Of a stretch of 64,000 nt of DNA, positions 55,551 to 64,000 are shown piece after piece. Where the stretch lies: positions 1-64,000 of the forward strand of contig NZ_LQPZ01000030.1 in the NCBI RefSeq assembly GCF_002102395.1, given 5' to 3'. The notes beneath the pieces were generated by a model, which was given only the letters and a program-made list of their open reading frames with translations, was not told the DNA's origin and ran no database searches. The stretch is from Mycolicibacillus trivialis. GTDB taxonomy: Bacteria > Actinomycetota > Actinomycetes > Mycobacteriales > Mycobacteriaceae. Position 1 is the first letter of the stretch. Each line of letters opens with the position of its first letter. The translations under genes and the position numbers were made by a program.

Positions 55551-55748
55551 TCAGACCTTGGTGTTGAGGGCCCTGGCGATGACGCGGGTCAGCGCGGAGA
55601 CCACCGAGTCGCCGGTGACCACCGTGTAGAGGATGGCGCCGAAGGCCGCCGCCGCGATCGTGCCGATCGCGTATTCGACGGTGGACATGCCGGATTCGTC
55701 TGCCATCAGCAGGATCAGGCGGGTTTTCACGGTGCGCAGTGCGGTCAT
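55551..55748 (-). CDS. Flp-type pilin (DUF4244, Rv3656c-like)
   Basis: A 65-residue prepilin and the probable major subunit of the Tad pilus. After a basic leader (MTALRTVKTRLILLMADESG), Gly precedes MSTVEYAIG, the cleavage site with Glu at +5 and Tyr at +6 typical of Flp pilins. The hydrophobic helix IGTIAAAAFGAILYTVV follows. The ATG has GAAGGGA about 10 bases upstream. No prepilin peptidase (TadV) is in this window. Confidence 0.9.
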   Translation of the reverse strand: MTALRTVKTRLILLMADESGMSTVEYAIGTIAAAAFGAILYTVVTGDSVVSALTRVIARALNTKV

Positions 55749-55784
55749 GGTTGTTCCCTTCTCGGCGGGTGGGCCCCGGGGCGT

Positions 55785-56354
55785 TCACAGCAGCCCCGGT
55801 GACAGGACATCGCCGGCCAGGCCGATCACCATCGGTATGACACCCAGACAGACGAAGGCGGGTAGGAAGCAGAGCCCGAGCGGACCCGCGATGAGCACCC
55901 CGGCGCGTTCGGCGGCGGCGGTGGCCGCGTCGGCGGCCTCCCGGCGGAACTGCGCCGCGAGGTCGACGACCGCGTCGGCCATCGCCGTGCCGGAGGTCGC
56001 GGACCGGCGCGCGCAGCGAACCAGCGCCTCGATCTGGGTGTTCGCCGACGGCGGCGCCGACCAGGCGATCTCGGGCGCCGCGCCCAGGGCGAGTAGGCCC
56101 GCCGCCCGCTGCAGCACTCCCGCGAGCACGGCCGGGGCGGTCGGCGCCGTCGCGGCGGCGGCGTCGGCGACCGTCATTCCGGCGGTCAGGCAGGCGCCCA
56201 GCACGTCGAGTCCGGCCGCGACCGCGAGCGGATCCGGGCCGGTCCGGCCCGGCCCGTCGCGCCGCGGACCCACCGCGGCGGGCCACCTGGCCCGGACGGC
56301 CGCCCGGCGGGGCACGACCAGCATAGCGGCCGCGAGCAGCAACGCCGCGGTCAT
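55785..56354 (-). CDS. Tad secretion protein TadC-like (type II secretion F domain, Rv3657c-like)
   Basis: A 189-residue inner-membrane protein with an N-terminal helix, a cytoplasmic helical bundle of the GspF/TadC type ([48 protein letters not shown] in outline) and a C-terminal hydrophobic hairpin ([20 protein letters not shown]). The ATG overlaps the tadB stop by four bases. Confidence 0.85.
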   Translation of the reverse strand: MTAALLLAAAMLVVPRRAAVRARWPAAVGPRRDGPGRTGPDPLAVAAGLDVLGACLTAGMTVADAAAATAPTAPAVLAGVLQRAAGLLALGAAPEIAWSAPPSANTQIEALVRCARRSATSGTAMADAVVDLAAQFRREAADAATAAAERAGVLIAGPLGLCFLPAFVCLGVIPMVIGLAGDVLSPGLL

Positions 56355-57139
56355 CCGATGACCCCGGCGACGATGCGGTCCGTCCACAACAGACCGAGAC
56401 ATCCCAGCGAGACCCCGATGAGCAGCAGCGTCGCCCCGGCCGGGCTGTGGGTCAGCACCCGCAGCGGTTCGGCGCCCATCGACTGGCCCAACCCCAGGCC
56501 CAGAAGGGGCAACCCGGCGAGGATGACCGCGGTGGCGCGCGTTCCGGCCAGCGCCGCCGACACCCGCCCCGCGAACTGGCGGCGCTCGCCGATATCGCGT
56601 TGCGCGGCACGCATCAACGCCGCCACCGGCAGGCCGTGCCGCCCGGCCAGTCGCCAGCAGACCGCCAGCCGTTCCCAGGACCTGGCGAGCAGGGCCGAAC
56701 CGCCGGCCTCCAGCAGCCCGGCGCTGACATCGGCGCCCAGCGACGCCCGTGCTGCCACCGACCCCAGCCCGCGCGCCACCACCGGGACCGCACTGTCGGC
56801 GGCAGCCGCCGAGAAGGCCGCGACCGGGGACGCGCCGACCCGCAGCTCGGCGGCGACGATGTCCAACCCGGCGGTCAACGCCCACCCGGCCGCGAGGTCC
56901 GCCGCACGCCTACTGCGCCGTCGCCACCGCAGTACCCCCGTTGCCGCGGCGGCTACCGCCGCCACCACCGCCGGCCAGGGCAGGCACAGGCATGCGATCG
57001 CGGTCGCGGTCGCGGCCCCCGATCCCAGGCAGACCGGGCTCGCGCGCTGAATTCTGCGGTGGCTCAAACCCAACCGGCGTTGCGCGCGGGCCGGCCACAA
57101 CAGCACACTCGCAGCCAGCAGCATCATCGCGCCACTCAT
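56351..57139 (-). CDS. Tad secretion protein TadB-like (type II secretion F domain, Rv3658c-like)
   Basis: A 262-residue membrane platform protein. Two N-terminal helices, a cytoplasmic F-domain with repeated amphipathic helices ([41 protein letters not shown]) and C-terminal helices ending [13 protein letters not shown] are seen. It pairs with TadC under the TadA ATPase. The ATG overlaps the tadA stop (ATGA). Confidence 0.87.
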   Translation of the reverse strand: MSGAMMLLAASVLLWPARAQRRLGLSHRRIQRASPVCLGSGAATATAIACLCLPWPAVVAAVAAAATGVLRWRRRSRRAADLAAGWALTAGLDIVAAELRVGASPVAAFSAAAADSAVPVVARGLGSVAARASLGADVSAGLLEAGGSALLARSWERLAVCWRLAGRHGLPVAALMRAAQRDIGERRQFAGRVSAALAGTRATAVILAGLPLLGLGLGQSMGAEPLRVLTHSPAGATLLLIGVSLGCLGLLWTDRIVAGVIG

Positions 57140-58302
57140 GCCGGCGCCCGGCCGTCCAGCAGGCGGCGCAGCTCACCGGCCGCCGGACCCGCTCCGTGGT
57201 CGGCGTGCCAGCAGGTTCGCGCGGTGACCAGGCCGGAATCAGCGCGGCCCAGCACCGCGATCTCGGCCAATCGCCGGCGCCCACCGGTGCAGCGCTGCAT
57301 GTGCAGCACCAACCGGACGGCGGCGGCCAGCTGGCTGTGCAGGGCGTGCCGGGACAATCCCCCCAGCACCCCCAGCGCCTCGAGGCGGGCGGGCACCTCG
57401 GCGGGGCGGTTGGCGTGCACCGTGCCTGCGCCGCCGTCGTGGCCGGTGTTGAGAGCGGTGAGCAGGTCCACCACTTCGGCACCGCGGACCTCGCCGACCA
57501 CGATGCGGTCCGGACGCATGCGCAGGGCCTGACGCACCAGGTCCCGCAGGGTGACCTCGCCGGCTCCTTCGACGTTCGGGTGCCGGGCGACGAGGGTGAC
57601 GAGATGTGGGTGCGGTGGCGCCAATTCGGCCACGTCCTCGACGCAGACGATGCGCTCGGCGGCAGGCACCTCACCCAGGAGCGCCGCGAGCAGCGTGGTC
57701 TTGCCCGCGCCGGTGCCCCCGGAGACGAGGAAGGCCAGCCGGGCGGCGAGGACACCGCGCAGTGTCGCCGCGGTGTCGGGCGCCAGAGCACCGGTGTCGA
57801 CCAACGCGGTCAGTCCCTGCGTCGCCGGGCGCAGCACCCGTAGCGACAGGCTGGTGCAGCCGCGCGCGATCGGCGGCAGTACCGCGTGCAGGCGGACGGT
57901 GACCCCTCGCGGTCCGAGTGCGTCGAGTTGGCCGTCCACCCACGGTTGGGCGTCGTCGAGGCGGCGGCCGGCGGCGTGGGCCAGCCGCTGGGCAAGCCGC
58001 CGGACGGCGTCCGCATCCGGGAATCGGACCGCACTGCGGCGCAAGCCGATTCCGTCGTCCACCCAGACCGCGTCCGGCGCCGTGACCAGGACATCGGTCA
58101 CGCCCTCAGCGGCCAATAACGGCTCAAGCGGCCCGGCCCCGGCCAATTCGGTCTCGACCGTCCGCAGACTGGTCAACACCTCGCCGTGGCTGAGCATGCC
58201 GTGGGATTCGGCCCGGATCGCCGCGGCCATGGCCGCCGGACGTAGCGGAATACGCTGTTCAGACAACCGTTCCCGAACCCGGTCGACCAATTCGTCGCTC
58301 AC
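57136..58302 (-). CDS. tadA: Tad pilus assembly ATPase TadA/CpaF
   Basis: A 388-residue hexameric secretion ATPase powering pilus assembly. An N-terminal domain ([16 protein letters not shown]) precedes the core with Walker [11 protein letters not shown], an Asp box ([12 protein letters not shown]), Walker B ([21 protein letters not shown]) and His boxes ([18 protein letters not shown]). The GTG start overlaps the stop of the TadZ-like gene. It is one gene of a run Z-A-B-C with four-base overlaps, so the proteins are made in step. Confidence 0.93.
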   Translation of the reverse strand: MSDELVDRVRERLSEQRIPLRPAAMAAAIRAESHGMLSHGEVLTSLRTVETELAGAGPLEPLLAAEGVTDVLVTAPDAVWVDDGIGLRRSAVRFPDADAVRRLAQRLAHAAGRRLDDAQPWVDGQLDALGPRGVTVRLHAVLPPIARGCTSLSLRVLRPATQGLTALVDTGALAPDTAATLRGVLAARLAFLVSGGTGAGKTTLLAALLGEVPAAERIVCVEDVAELAPPHPHLVTLVARHPNVEGAGEVTLRDLVRQALRMRPDRIVVGEVRGAEVVDLLTALNTGHDGGAGTVHANRPAEVPARLEALGVLGGLSRHALHSQLAAAVRLVLHMQRCTGGRRRLAEIAVLGRADSGLVTARTCWHADHGAGPAAGELRRLLDGRAPA

Positions 58303-59372
58303 GCCGCCGACTCCGCGATCCGTCCGGAGCCCAGCACGTCGAGCACCCGCCGCGCCGCTGCGGCGAGCCCGGAACGACGACGCACCCGCAGTCCGGCACC
58401 GTCGATCTGGTCGTCGACGCCCGGGTCGGCCCGCATGGCGGCGAGCAACGGTACGGCGACAAGCTCGGCGATCTCGCCGGCGCGCAGCCCGCCCGGGGCG
58501 GGGCCGCGCACCACCAGTCCCGCGGTGGGGTTGATCGCCGTCACGACCGGAGTGAACGCCGCGGTCGCGGCGGCCGCCCGCACGTCGCAACGGCTCACCA
58601 CGACCACCAGGTCGGCGGCCGCCACCGCGGCCTCGGTGGCGTCGGTCATCCGGCGCGCCACGTCGCAGATGACCGTGGCGCCGCCACGCCTTCCGGCGTC
58701 GAGCACCGCCTGCACCGGTCCGACCTCCAGATCGTGGTAGTGCCGCGGCGCCGATAGCACCACAGCCCCGCGCATCACCGGCAGCGCGTCACGCACCGCG
58801 GTCCAGGTCAGCCGCCCGCCGCGCAGGGTCAGATCCGTCCAGCGCAGTCCGGGCGCCGGGCCGCCGGCCATCAGGAGATCGATGCCGCCGCCGCACGGGT
58901 CGAGGTCGACCAGCAGCGCGTCGGCGGCGCACTGGGCGAGCGCGGCGGCCAGCACCGAGGCTCCGGCTCCGCCGCATCCGCCGACGACCGCGACGATCCG
59001 GCCGCCGCGGTCGACGCCGCGCGAGGTCTCCTCCGCCTCGGCGAGCACGGCGATCGCTTCGGTCTCCTGATCGGGCAGCCGCAGGACGCGCTGCGCGCCC
59101 ACCGCGACCGCAGCCGCCCATGTCGCCGCGGTGGGGTCCGCGGCGGTGAGGACGCTGACGTGGTCTCGGCGAGGATGGCCCCGTCGCGCGCAGTCCCGCG
59201 CCCCGGCGTCGTCGAGCAGGACGGCGGTGGCCGCCAACCAGGTCTTGCGGTGCAGCGGGGCGCCCGGATCGCCGTGGATGACCCGCAGCCCGACCGCGGC
59301 CGCGATGCGGTCGACTTCCTCGGCCAGCACCGGGTCCGACAGCAGGCTCAACATCCCGCCGGTACCCGTCAT
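58299..59372 (-). CDS. ssd: TadZ/CpaE-like (septum-site-determining Ssd, Rv3660c-like) protein
   Basis: A 357-residue protein with an N-terminal atypical receiver-like region (about 1-120) and a C-terminal MinD/ParA-type domain. The ATP loop is degenerate: GGCGGAGASVLAAAL replaces the deviant Walker A KGGxGKT, and the signature lysine is missing. The VDLDPCGGGIDLL strand with Asp is kept. Family members place the Tad machine at the cell pole; the M. tuberculosis protein affects septum formation. It is the first gene of the Tad operon. Confidence 0.85.
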   Translation of the reverse strand: MTGTGGMLSLLSDPVLAEEVDRIAAAVGLRVIHGDPGAPLHRKTWLAATAVLLDDAGARDCARRGHPRRDHVSVLTAADPTAATWAAAVAVGAQRVLRLPDQETEAIAVLAEAEETSRGVDRGGRIVAVVGGCGGAGASVLAAALAQCAADALLVDLDPCGGGIDLLMAGGPAPGLRWTDLTLRGGRLTWTAVRDALPVMRGAVVLSAPRHYHDLEVGPVQAVLDAGRRGGATVICDVARRMTDATEAAVAAADLVVVVSRCDVRAAAATAAFTPVVTAINPTAGLVVRGPAPGGLRAGEIAELVAVPLLAAMRADPGVDDQIDGAGLRVRRRSGLAAAARRVLDVLGSGRIAESAA

Positions 59373-59570
59373 GGACCCACGGTGCGCGCGCCGGGCGCTT
59401 CGGCGCCAGCGTTCCGCAGCCGATTGTGCACCGGTGGCAGACTGTGGATGACTGCGCCGGATAACTGCGCACCAGGAGATCGAAAGGTGCGCGACCGCAG
59501 CGCATCCCGGCCCGCATGCGGGAGGCGGGTTGAAAAGGCGGGGCGGGTTCGAAAAGGTGGGACCGAGCTC

Positions 59571-59668
59571 GAAAAGGGGACGACCCCCGCCAGGGGGGGA
59601 GGAGGCGAGGGTCGTCGTGTATCAGCCCCGGGGGGTCGGGCTGATACAACCTCGGACATAAGCCGAGT
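59571..59668 (-). ncRNA. 6C small RNA (B11-type)
   Basis: A structured RNA of about 98 nt. After a short hairpin CTCGG/CCGAG come two strong stems with cytosine-rich loops, the hallmark of actinobacterial 6C RNA. The first is GTATCAGCCC/GGGCTGATAC (59647-59619) with loop GACCCCCCG, and the second is GACGACCC-U-CGCC/GGCG-G-GGGUCGUC with a loop containing seven C. The second is followed by CCCCTTTTC and serves as the terminator. The location between the Rv3660c and Rv3661 orthologues is that of B11 in M. tuberculosis. C-rich loops are thought to pair with G-rich ribosome-binding sites of target mRNAs. Confidence 0.93.
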
Positions 59669-59675
59669 GATGCTC

Positions 59676-59681
59676 ACTATA
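59676..59681 (-). promoter_or_regulatory. -10 element of the 6C sRNA promoter
   Basis: Minus-strand TATAGT lies 7-8 bases before the predicted 5' end (A at 59668). A TTGCGG 19 bases upstream is a weak -35 candidate. Confidence 0.65.
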
Positions 59682-59765
59682 CACATGAGTACGGAGCCGT
59701 CCGCAAGAGTTGACGGAATTGCAACCGATGGTGTCGACCCCCGCCAGCGGCGATGCGCGGGACCC

Positions 59766-59771
59766 TATGCT
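59766..59771 (+). promoter_or_regulatory. -10 element of a probable leaderless promoter for the HAD phosphatase gene
   Basis: TATGCT ends six bases before the GTG at 59778; it decides that start within a longer open frame. Confidence 0.6.
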
Positions 59772-59777
59772 GGGCCG

Positions 59778-60608
59778 GTGACCGTCAGCGATACCACCAC
59801 CGGCCCCGTGCCGCACGGCGCGCGTTCGGCGGCGTTCTTCGACCTGGACAAAACGGTCATCGCCAAATCCAGTGCGCTGGCGTTCAATAAGCCGTTCTTC
59901 GCCCAAGGGCTGCTGAATCGGCGATCGGTACTCAAGGGCACCTACGCGCAGTTCCTGTTCCAGCTCTCCGGCGCCGATCATGACCAGATGGACCGGATGC
60001 GGGCGCATCTCACCGACATGTGCACCGGATGGGATGTCGAACAGGTCAAGTCCATCGTCGGCGAGACCTTGCATGACATCGTGACCCCGCTGGTCTTCGC
60101 CGAAGCGGCCGATCTGATCGCCAGCCACAAACTGTGCGGCCGCGACGTGGTGATCGTGTCCGCCTCGGGCGCGGAGATCGTCGGCCCCATCGCGCGCGCG
60201 TTGGGCGCGACGCACGCGATGGCCACCCAGATGGTCGTCGAGGACGGCCGGTACACCGGCGAGGTGGCGTTCTACTGCTTCGCCGACGGCAAGGCCGCGG
60301 CGATCCGGGAACTGGCCCGGCGCGAGGGCTACGCGCTGGAACACTGCTACGCCTACTCCGACTCGATCACCGACCTGCCGATGCTGGAGACCGTCGGCCA
60401 TCCCAGCGTGGTCAACCCCGATCGCGCGCTGCGCAAGGAGGCGGCGGCCCGCGACTGGCCGGTGCTGACCTTCTCCCGCCCGGTCTCGTTGCGGGACCGC
60501 ATTCCGGCGCCGTCGGGCGCCGCGCTGGCGACCACGACCGCGGTCGCGGTGACCGCGCTGGCGGCCGGCGCGCTGAGCTACGCGCTGCTGCGCCGGTTCG
60601 TCTTCTGA
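59778..60608 (+). CDS. HAD-IB family phosphatase with C-terminal membrane helix (Rv3661-like)
   Basis: A 276-residue HAD hydrolase of the SerB-like IB group. The nucleophile motif is AFFDLDKTVI with Asp22 and Asp24, motif II is IVSASGAEIV, and motif III/IV is HCYAYSDSITDLPML with the metal Asp pair. The last 30 residues (ATTTAVAVTALAAGALSYALLRRF) form a membrane anchor, so it probably acts on a lipid phosphate or at the membrane. True phosphoserine phosphatases lack this anchor; the substrate is unknown. Confidence 0.88.
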   Translation: MTVSDTTTGPVPHGARSAAFFDLDKTVIAKSSALAFNKPFFAQGLLNRRSVLKGTYAQFLFQLSGADHDQMDRMRAHLTDMCTGWDVEQVKSIVGETLHDIVTPLVFAEAADLIASHKLCGRDVVIVSASGAEIVGPIARALGATHAMATQMVVEDGRYTGEVAFYCFADGKAAAIRELARREGYALEHCYAYSDSITDLPMLETVGHPSVVNPDRALRKEAAARDWPVLTFSRPVSLRDRIPAPSGAALATTTAVAVTALAAGALSYALLRRFVF

Positions 60609-60682
60609 CACCGCCGTGCGGTTTCAGCAAACTCGGTCCGGTACCGATCCGGTCACCGGGCCAAGTTACCGGCGGTTAGCCC

Positions 60683-60711
60683 TTGATGTGACGAGCGCCA
60701 CGTAGTACAAA
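60683..60711 (+). promoter_or_regulatory. promoter of the Ms1-type RNA
   Basis: TTGATG (60683-60688) and TACAAA (60706-60711) are 17 bases apart and point to a 5' end near 60718. The -10 departs from TANNNT in its last base. Confidence 0.5.
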
Positions 60712-60717
60712 GGAGTC

Positions 60718-61018
60718 ACGGAAGCCCGGAGCGGCCAAGGTCCAGCCGGAAGAGAAGGCTCGATCTCCCAAACCGGGCGACCCAGCACGGACCCCGGTAC
60801 CCACGGGGAGCCACAGCCGCGATAATGGCAGAAGTGTTGCGGGCCTGCGTTATTGCGAAAAGCGGTCGGTGCCGAGACCCTTTGGGTGGGGTCGCAGCCG
60901 AAGCGCATCGCGAGACCGCCGAGGCCACCCACGCAGCCCACGTGTCGCACGCCTGGTAACCGGGTTCCGTGCTAGCGGGCGGCGAGTCGCGATCAGCGAG
61001 GAGCCGCCCGCTTCATTT
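60718..61018 (+). ncRNA. Ms1/MTS2823-type RNA-polymerase-binding sRNA
   Basis: A roughly 300-nt RNA region with no credible coding frame, bounded by a promoter and a strong intrinsic terminator. It lies between the Rv3661 and Rv3662c orthologues, exactly where MTS2823 (Ms1 in M. smegmatis) is encoded. The predicted length equals that of Ms1. Ms1 accumulates in stationary phase and binds core RNA polymerase without sigma. Identification rests on position, length and flanking signals; the secondary structure was not computed. Confidence 0.85.
60974..61018 (+). terminator. intrinsic terminator of the Ms1-type RNA
   Basis: Perfect 10-base arms AGCGGGCGGC (60974-60983) and GCCGCCCGCT (61003-61012) are followed by TCATTT. 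The right arm lies inside the 3' end of the convergent Rv3662c-like coding region, so the gene and the sRNA overlap tail to tail. Confidence 0.75.
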
Positions 61019-61796
61019 GGTCGACCACCGCGTGCGCCGACCCATCGGCGACCTTCCCGGCCGACTCAGCAATCGACACCGCTTCCCCGGCACCGGACTG
61101 CAGCGCCTTCGCGCACAGCACCAGCCAGGTGGCCAGCCCCTCCGGTGTGCCGGTGGCGAAACCCTGCGCGCCCTGCCGGTACTTCCCGACCGCCCGCATC
61201 CAACTCAACTCCGGAACCCCCAGACCGTGCGGGTCCAGGCCGCTGGAGATCGTGATCAGCCGGGAGACCGCGCGGGCCACCACCCCGTCGGCGGTGCCGA
61301 ACGGCGCCAACGTCAGCAACTCGCCGTGCGCCACCGCGGCCAGCACCGGTGCCGGCGCGTCGGTTCCGCCGGTGACCAGATCGGCCAGCATCCCCAGCCG
61401 ACGACCCACCTGCTCGTCGAGTCGCGGGCGGCCCAGCTGGTCGTCGTCGTCGACCAGGTCGGCCGCCGCCAGCATGTGCAGCTTCGCGATCGCCTGCAAC
61501 GGTGCGCGGCGCCACACCTCCACCAGCGTGGTCTCCCCACCCTCGAGGGCCTGGGTGACCCGCAGGGACCCGGCGAACACCGGGTTGGTCGGCGCGGTCT
61601 CGTCGACCTGGGTCGGACCGCCGTCGAGCACCGCGGACGCCCGCGCTGATCGCAACGACGCCTCGGCGGCGCTGACCGGCCAGCCACGACGGTTGGTTTT
61701 GTGCTGGTGTGCCTTGGCGAGGGCCTGGCGCGCCAGCGTGGACGCTTCGGCCACGCCGGGCAGGTCGAGCAGCGGAGCGAGCGGGTCGGCGGTCAC
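60993..61796 (-). CDS. conserved hypothetical protein, possibly Fic-related (Rv3662c-like)
   Basis: A 267-residue cytosolic protein. The GTG giving VTADPLAPLLDLPGV is chosen because TATCGT lies eight bases upstream; a GTG seven codons earlier is possible. The stretch ASAVLDGGPTQVDE resembles the inhibitory-helix S-x-x-x-E-G region of Fic proteins and KLHMLAAADLVDDDDQLGRPR has the outline of a Fic loop (HxFxDGNGRxGR) with most key residues lost. This likeness is weak; no activity should be assumed. It converges on the Ms1-type RNA. Confidence 0.78.
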   Translation of the reverse strand: MTADPLAPLLDLPGVAEASTLARQALAKAHQHKTNRRGWPVSAAEASLRSARASAVLDGGPTQVDETAPTNPVFAGSLRVTQALEGGETTLVEVWRRAPLQAIAKLHMLAAADLVDDDDQLGRPRLDEQVGRRLGMLADLVTGGTDAPAPVLAAVAHGELLTLAPFGTADGVVARAVSRLITISSGLDPHGLGVPELSWMRAVGKYRQGAQGFATGTPEGLATWLVLCAKALQSGAGEAVSIAESAGKVADGSAHAVVDQMKRAAPR

Positions 61797-61804
61797 GGTG
61801 TCCG

Positions 61805-61810
61805 ACGATA
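61805..61810 (-). promoter_or_regulatory. -10 element upstream of the Rv3662c-like gene
   Basis: Minus-strand TATCGT ends eight bases before the GTG at 61796. Confidence 0.4.
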
Positions 61811-61869
61811 CCGCCACCGTCGGCCCGGCGAGCCCGGCGATCCGGCTCGGCGGCCGGTCCTCCGGTGAC

Positions 61870-61875
61870 TACGCT
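61870..61875 (+). promoter_or_regulatory. -10 element of a probable leaderless promoter for acs
   Basis: TACGCT ends eight bases before the acs GTG, and no ribosome-binding site is present. It shares an 87-bp divergent gap with the Rv3662c-like gene. No CRP-type palindrome was recognised there. Confidence 0.45.
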
Positions 61876-61883
61876 GGGACGTC

Positions 61884-63818
<1,935 letters not shown>

Positions 63819-63829
63819 CCGGTCAGGCC

Positions 63830-63876
63830 GGGATCGGGACTCAGACAGGGATCGGGACTCAGGCAGGGATCGGGAC
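63830..63876. repeat. 18-bp tandem repeat at the end of the last gene
   Basis: The unit CAGGGATCGGGACTCAGG recurs about 2.6 times with small differences. The rightmost unit carries the last codons and the stop of the Rv3668c-like gene, and the other units duplicate that end as far as the acs stop. Confidence 0.8.
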
Positions 63877-64000
63877 ATAGCCCGCCCCGGCCCGGTTCTT
63901 GGCGGTGACGTCGTCGATGACGGCGTTGATCGAGACCACCACCGCGGGCGTGTGCAGCGGGATGTACTTGACCACGCAGGTCGGCAGCGCATCGGAGAAC
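63859..64000 (-). CDS. C-terminal end of an Rv3668c-like (probable secreted protease-family) protein
   Basis: Only the last 46 codons are present and the gene continues past the window. The visible part reads FSDALPTCVVKYIP, LHTPAVVVSINAVIDDVTA and KNRAGAGYVPIPA. Position after acs on the opposite strand, together with the INAVIDDV and GYVPIPA ending, points to the mycobacterial Rv3668c family, annotated as a possible protease. No catalytic residues can be seen in this fragment. Confidence 0.65.
   Translation of the reverse strand, partial: FSDALPTCVVKYIPLHTPAVVVSINAVIDDVTAKNRAGAGYVPIPA

Larger units (their letters stand above)
59373..59777. other. intergenic region between the Tad operon and the HAD phosphatase gene
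   Basis: This 405-bp gap holds the 6C sRNA and its promoter on the minus strand and the leaderless promoter of the HAD gene on the plus strand. Between the sRNA terminator and the ssd start there are three phased copies of GAAAAGG (59532, 59551 and 59571; CCTTTTC on the minus strand), a perfect palindrome CCCGCATGCGGG (59511-59522) and an inverted repeat GCGCACC/GGTGCGC (59467-59492). No coding frame is supported. Confidence 0.7.

Noticed and set aside
60993-61796. Active Fic AMP-transferase
   Set aside because: Only a vague likeness: the catalytic His-Pro-Phe and the Asn-Gly-Arg of the Fic loop are absent.

Overview
The window is a high-GC (roughly 70%) actinobacterial chromosome segment, and the protein sequences place it in the Mycobacteriaceae. 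Gene order follows the Mycobacterium tuberculosis Rv3579c-Rv3668c interval closely: rlmB-cysS-ispF-ispD-carD, lpqE-radA-disA, canB/mutY, mhuD-lpqF, clpC1, lsr2, lysS, coaX-panD-panC, the fol operon with ftsH, ephA, lpqG, hpt-tilS, ppa, galE1, a tRNA-Thr, holB, an adenylate cyclase, topA, cspA, a Tad pilus cluster and acs. The PE/PPE genes, the espACD region and the PpgS pair (Rv3631/Rv3632) that sit among these genes in M. tuberculosis are absent here, so a non-tuberculous mycobacterium is likely. The species cannot be fixed from the sequence. No insertion sequence, prophage, CRISPR array or toxin-antitoxin pair was seen.

Layout. 1-14.3 kb: tRNA charging and non-mevalonate isoprenoid genes with carD; DNA repair and c-di-AMP (radA-disA, coupled); carbonic anhydrase and MutY; haem degradation (mhuD); a beta-lactamase-fold lipoprotein; ClpC1 with a perfect ClgR box upstream. 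14.3-26.5 kb: Lsr2, LysRS, CoA precursor genes and an unbroken minus-strand folate operon in which neighbouring genes overlap by 4-8 bases. 26.5-32.9 kb: epoxide hydrolase, SIMPL lipoprotein, purine salvage/tRNA-Ile lysidine synthase/metalloprotease/DacB operon, inorganic pyrophosphatase. 33-39.4 kb: a TerC-family transporter, a CtpI-type P-type ATPase whose N-terminal half looks like a decayed second ATPase, and a small membrane protein with a basic tail; this is the least M. tuberculosis-like stretch. 39.6-43.7 kb: flippase-like protein, GalE1 and a polytopic GT-C-like protein (cell-envelope glycan theme). 43.8-53.8 kb: tRNA-Thr, HolB, adenylate cyclase, a small exported protein, TopA, CspA and an Hrq1/MrfA-type helicase. 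53.9-59.4 kb: an Rv3651-like sensor-domain protein and the minus-strand Tad operon (TadZ-like, TadA, TadB, TadC, Flp pilin, two TadE-like genes). 59.4-64 kb: a HAD phosphatase flanked by two structured RNAs, the 6C sRNA on the minus strand and an Ms1/MTS2823-type RNA on the plus strand; then an Rv3662c-like protein, acs and the end of an Rv3668c-like gene.

Regulatory themes. At least a dozen genes have a TANNNT -10 element placed so that transcription should begin at the start codon itself (leaderless mRNAs), which often decides the start. Strong hairpins end cspA and both sRNAs, and two copies of a dispersed palindrome lie in convergent gaps. The window is mostly conserved core; the most noteworthy items are the two ncRNAs, the pseudo-ATPase half of CtpI, the TadE-like genes without canonical start codons, and the dispersed palindrome.
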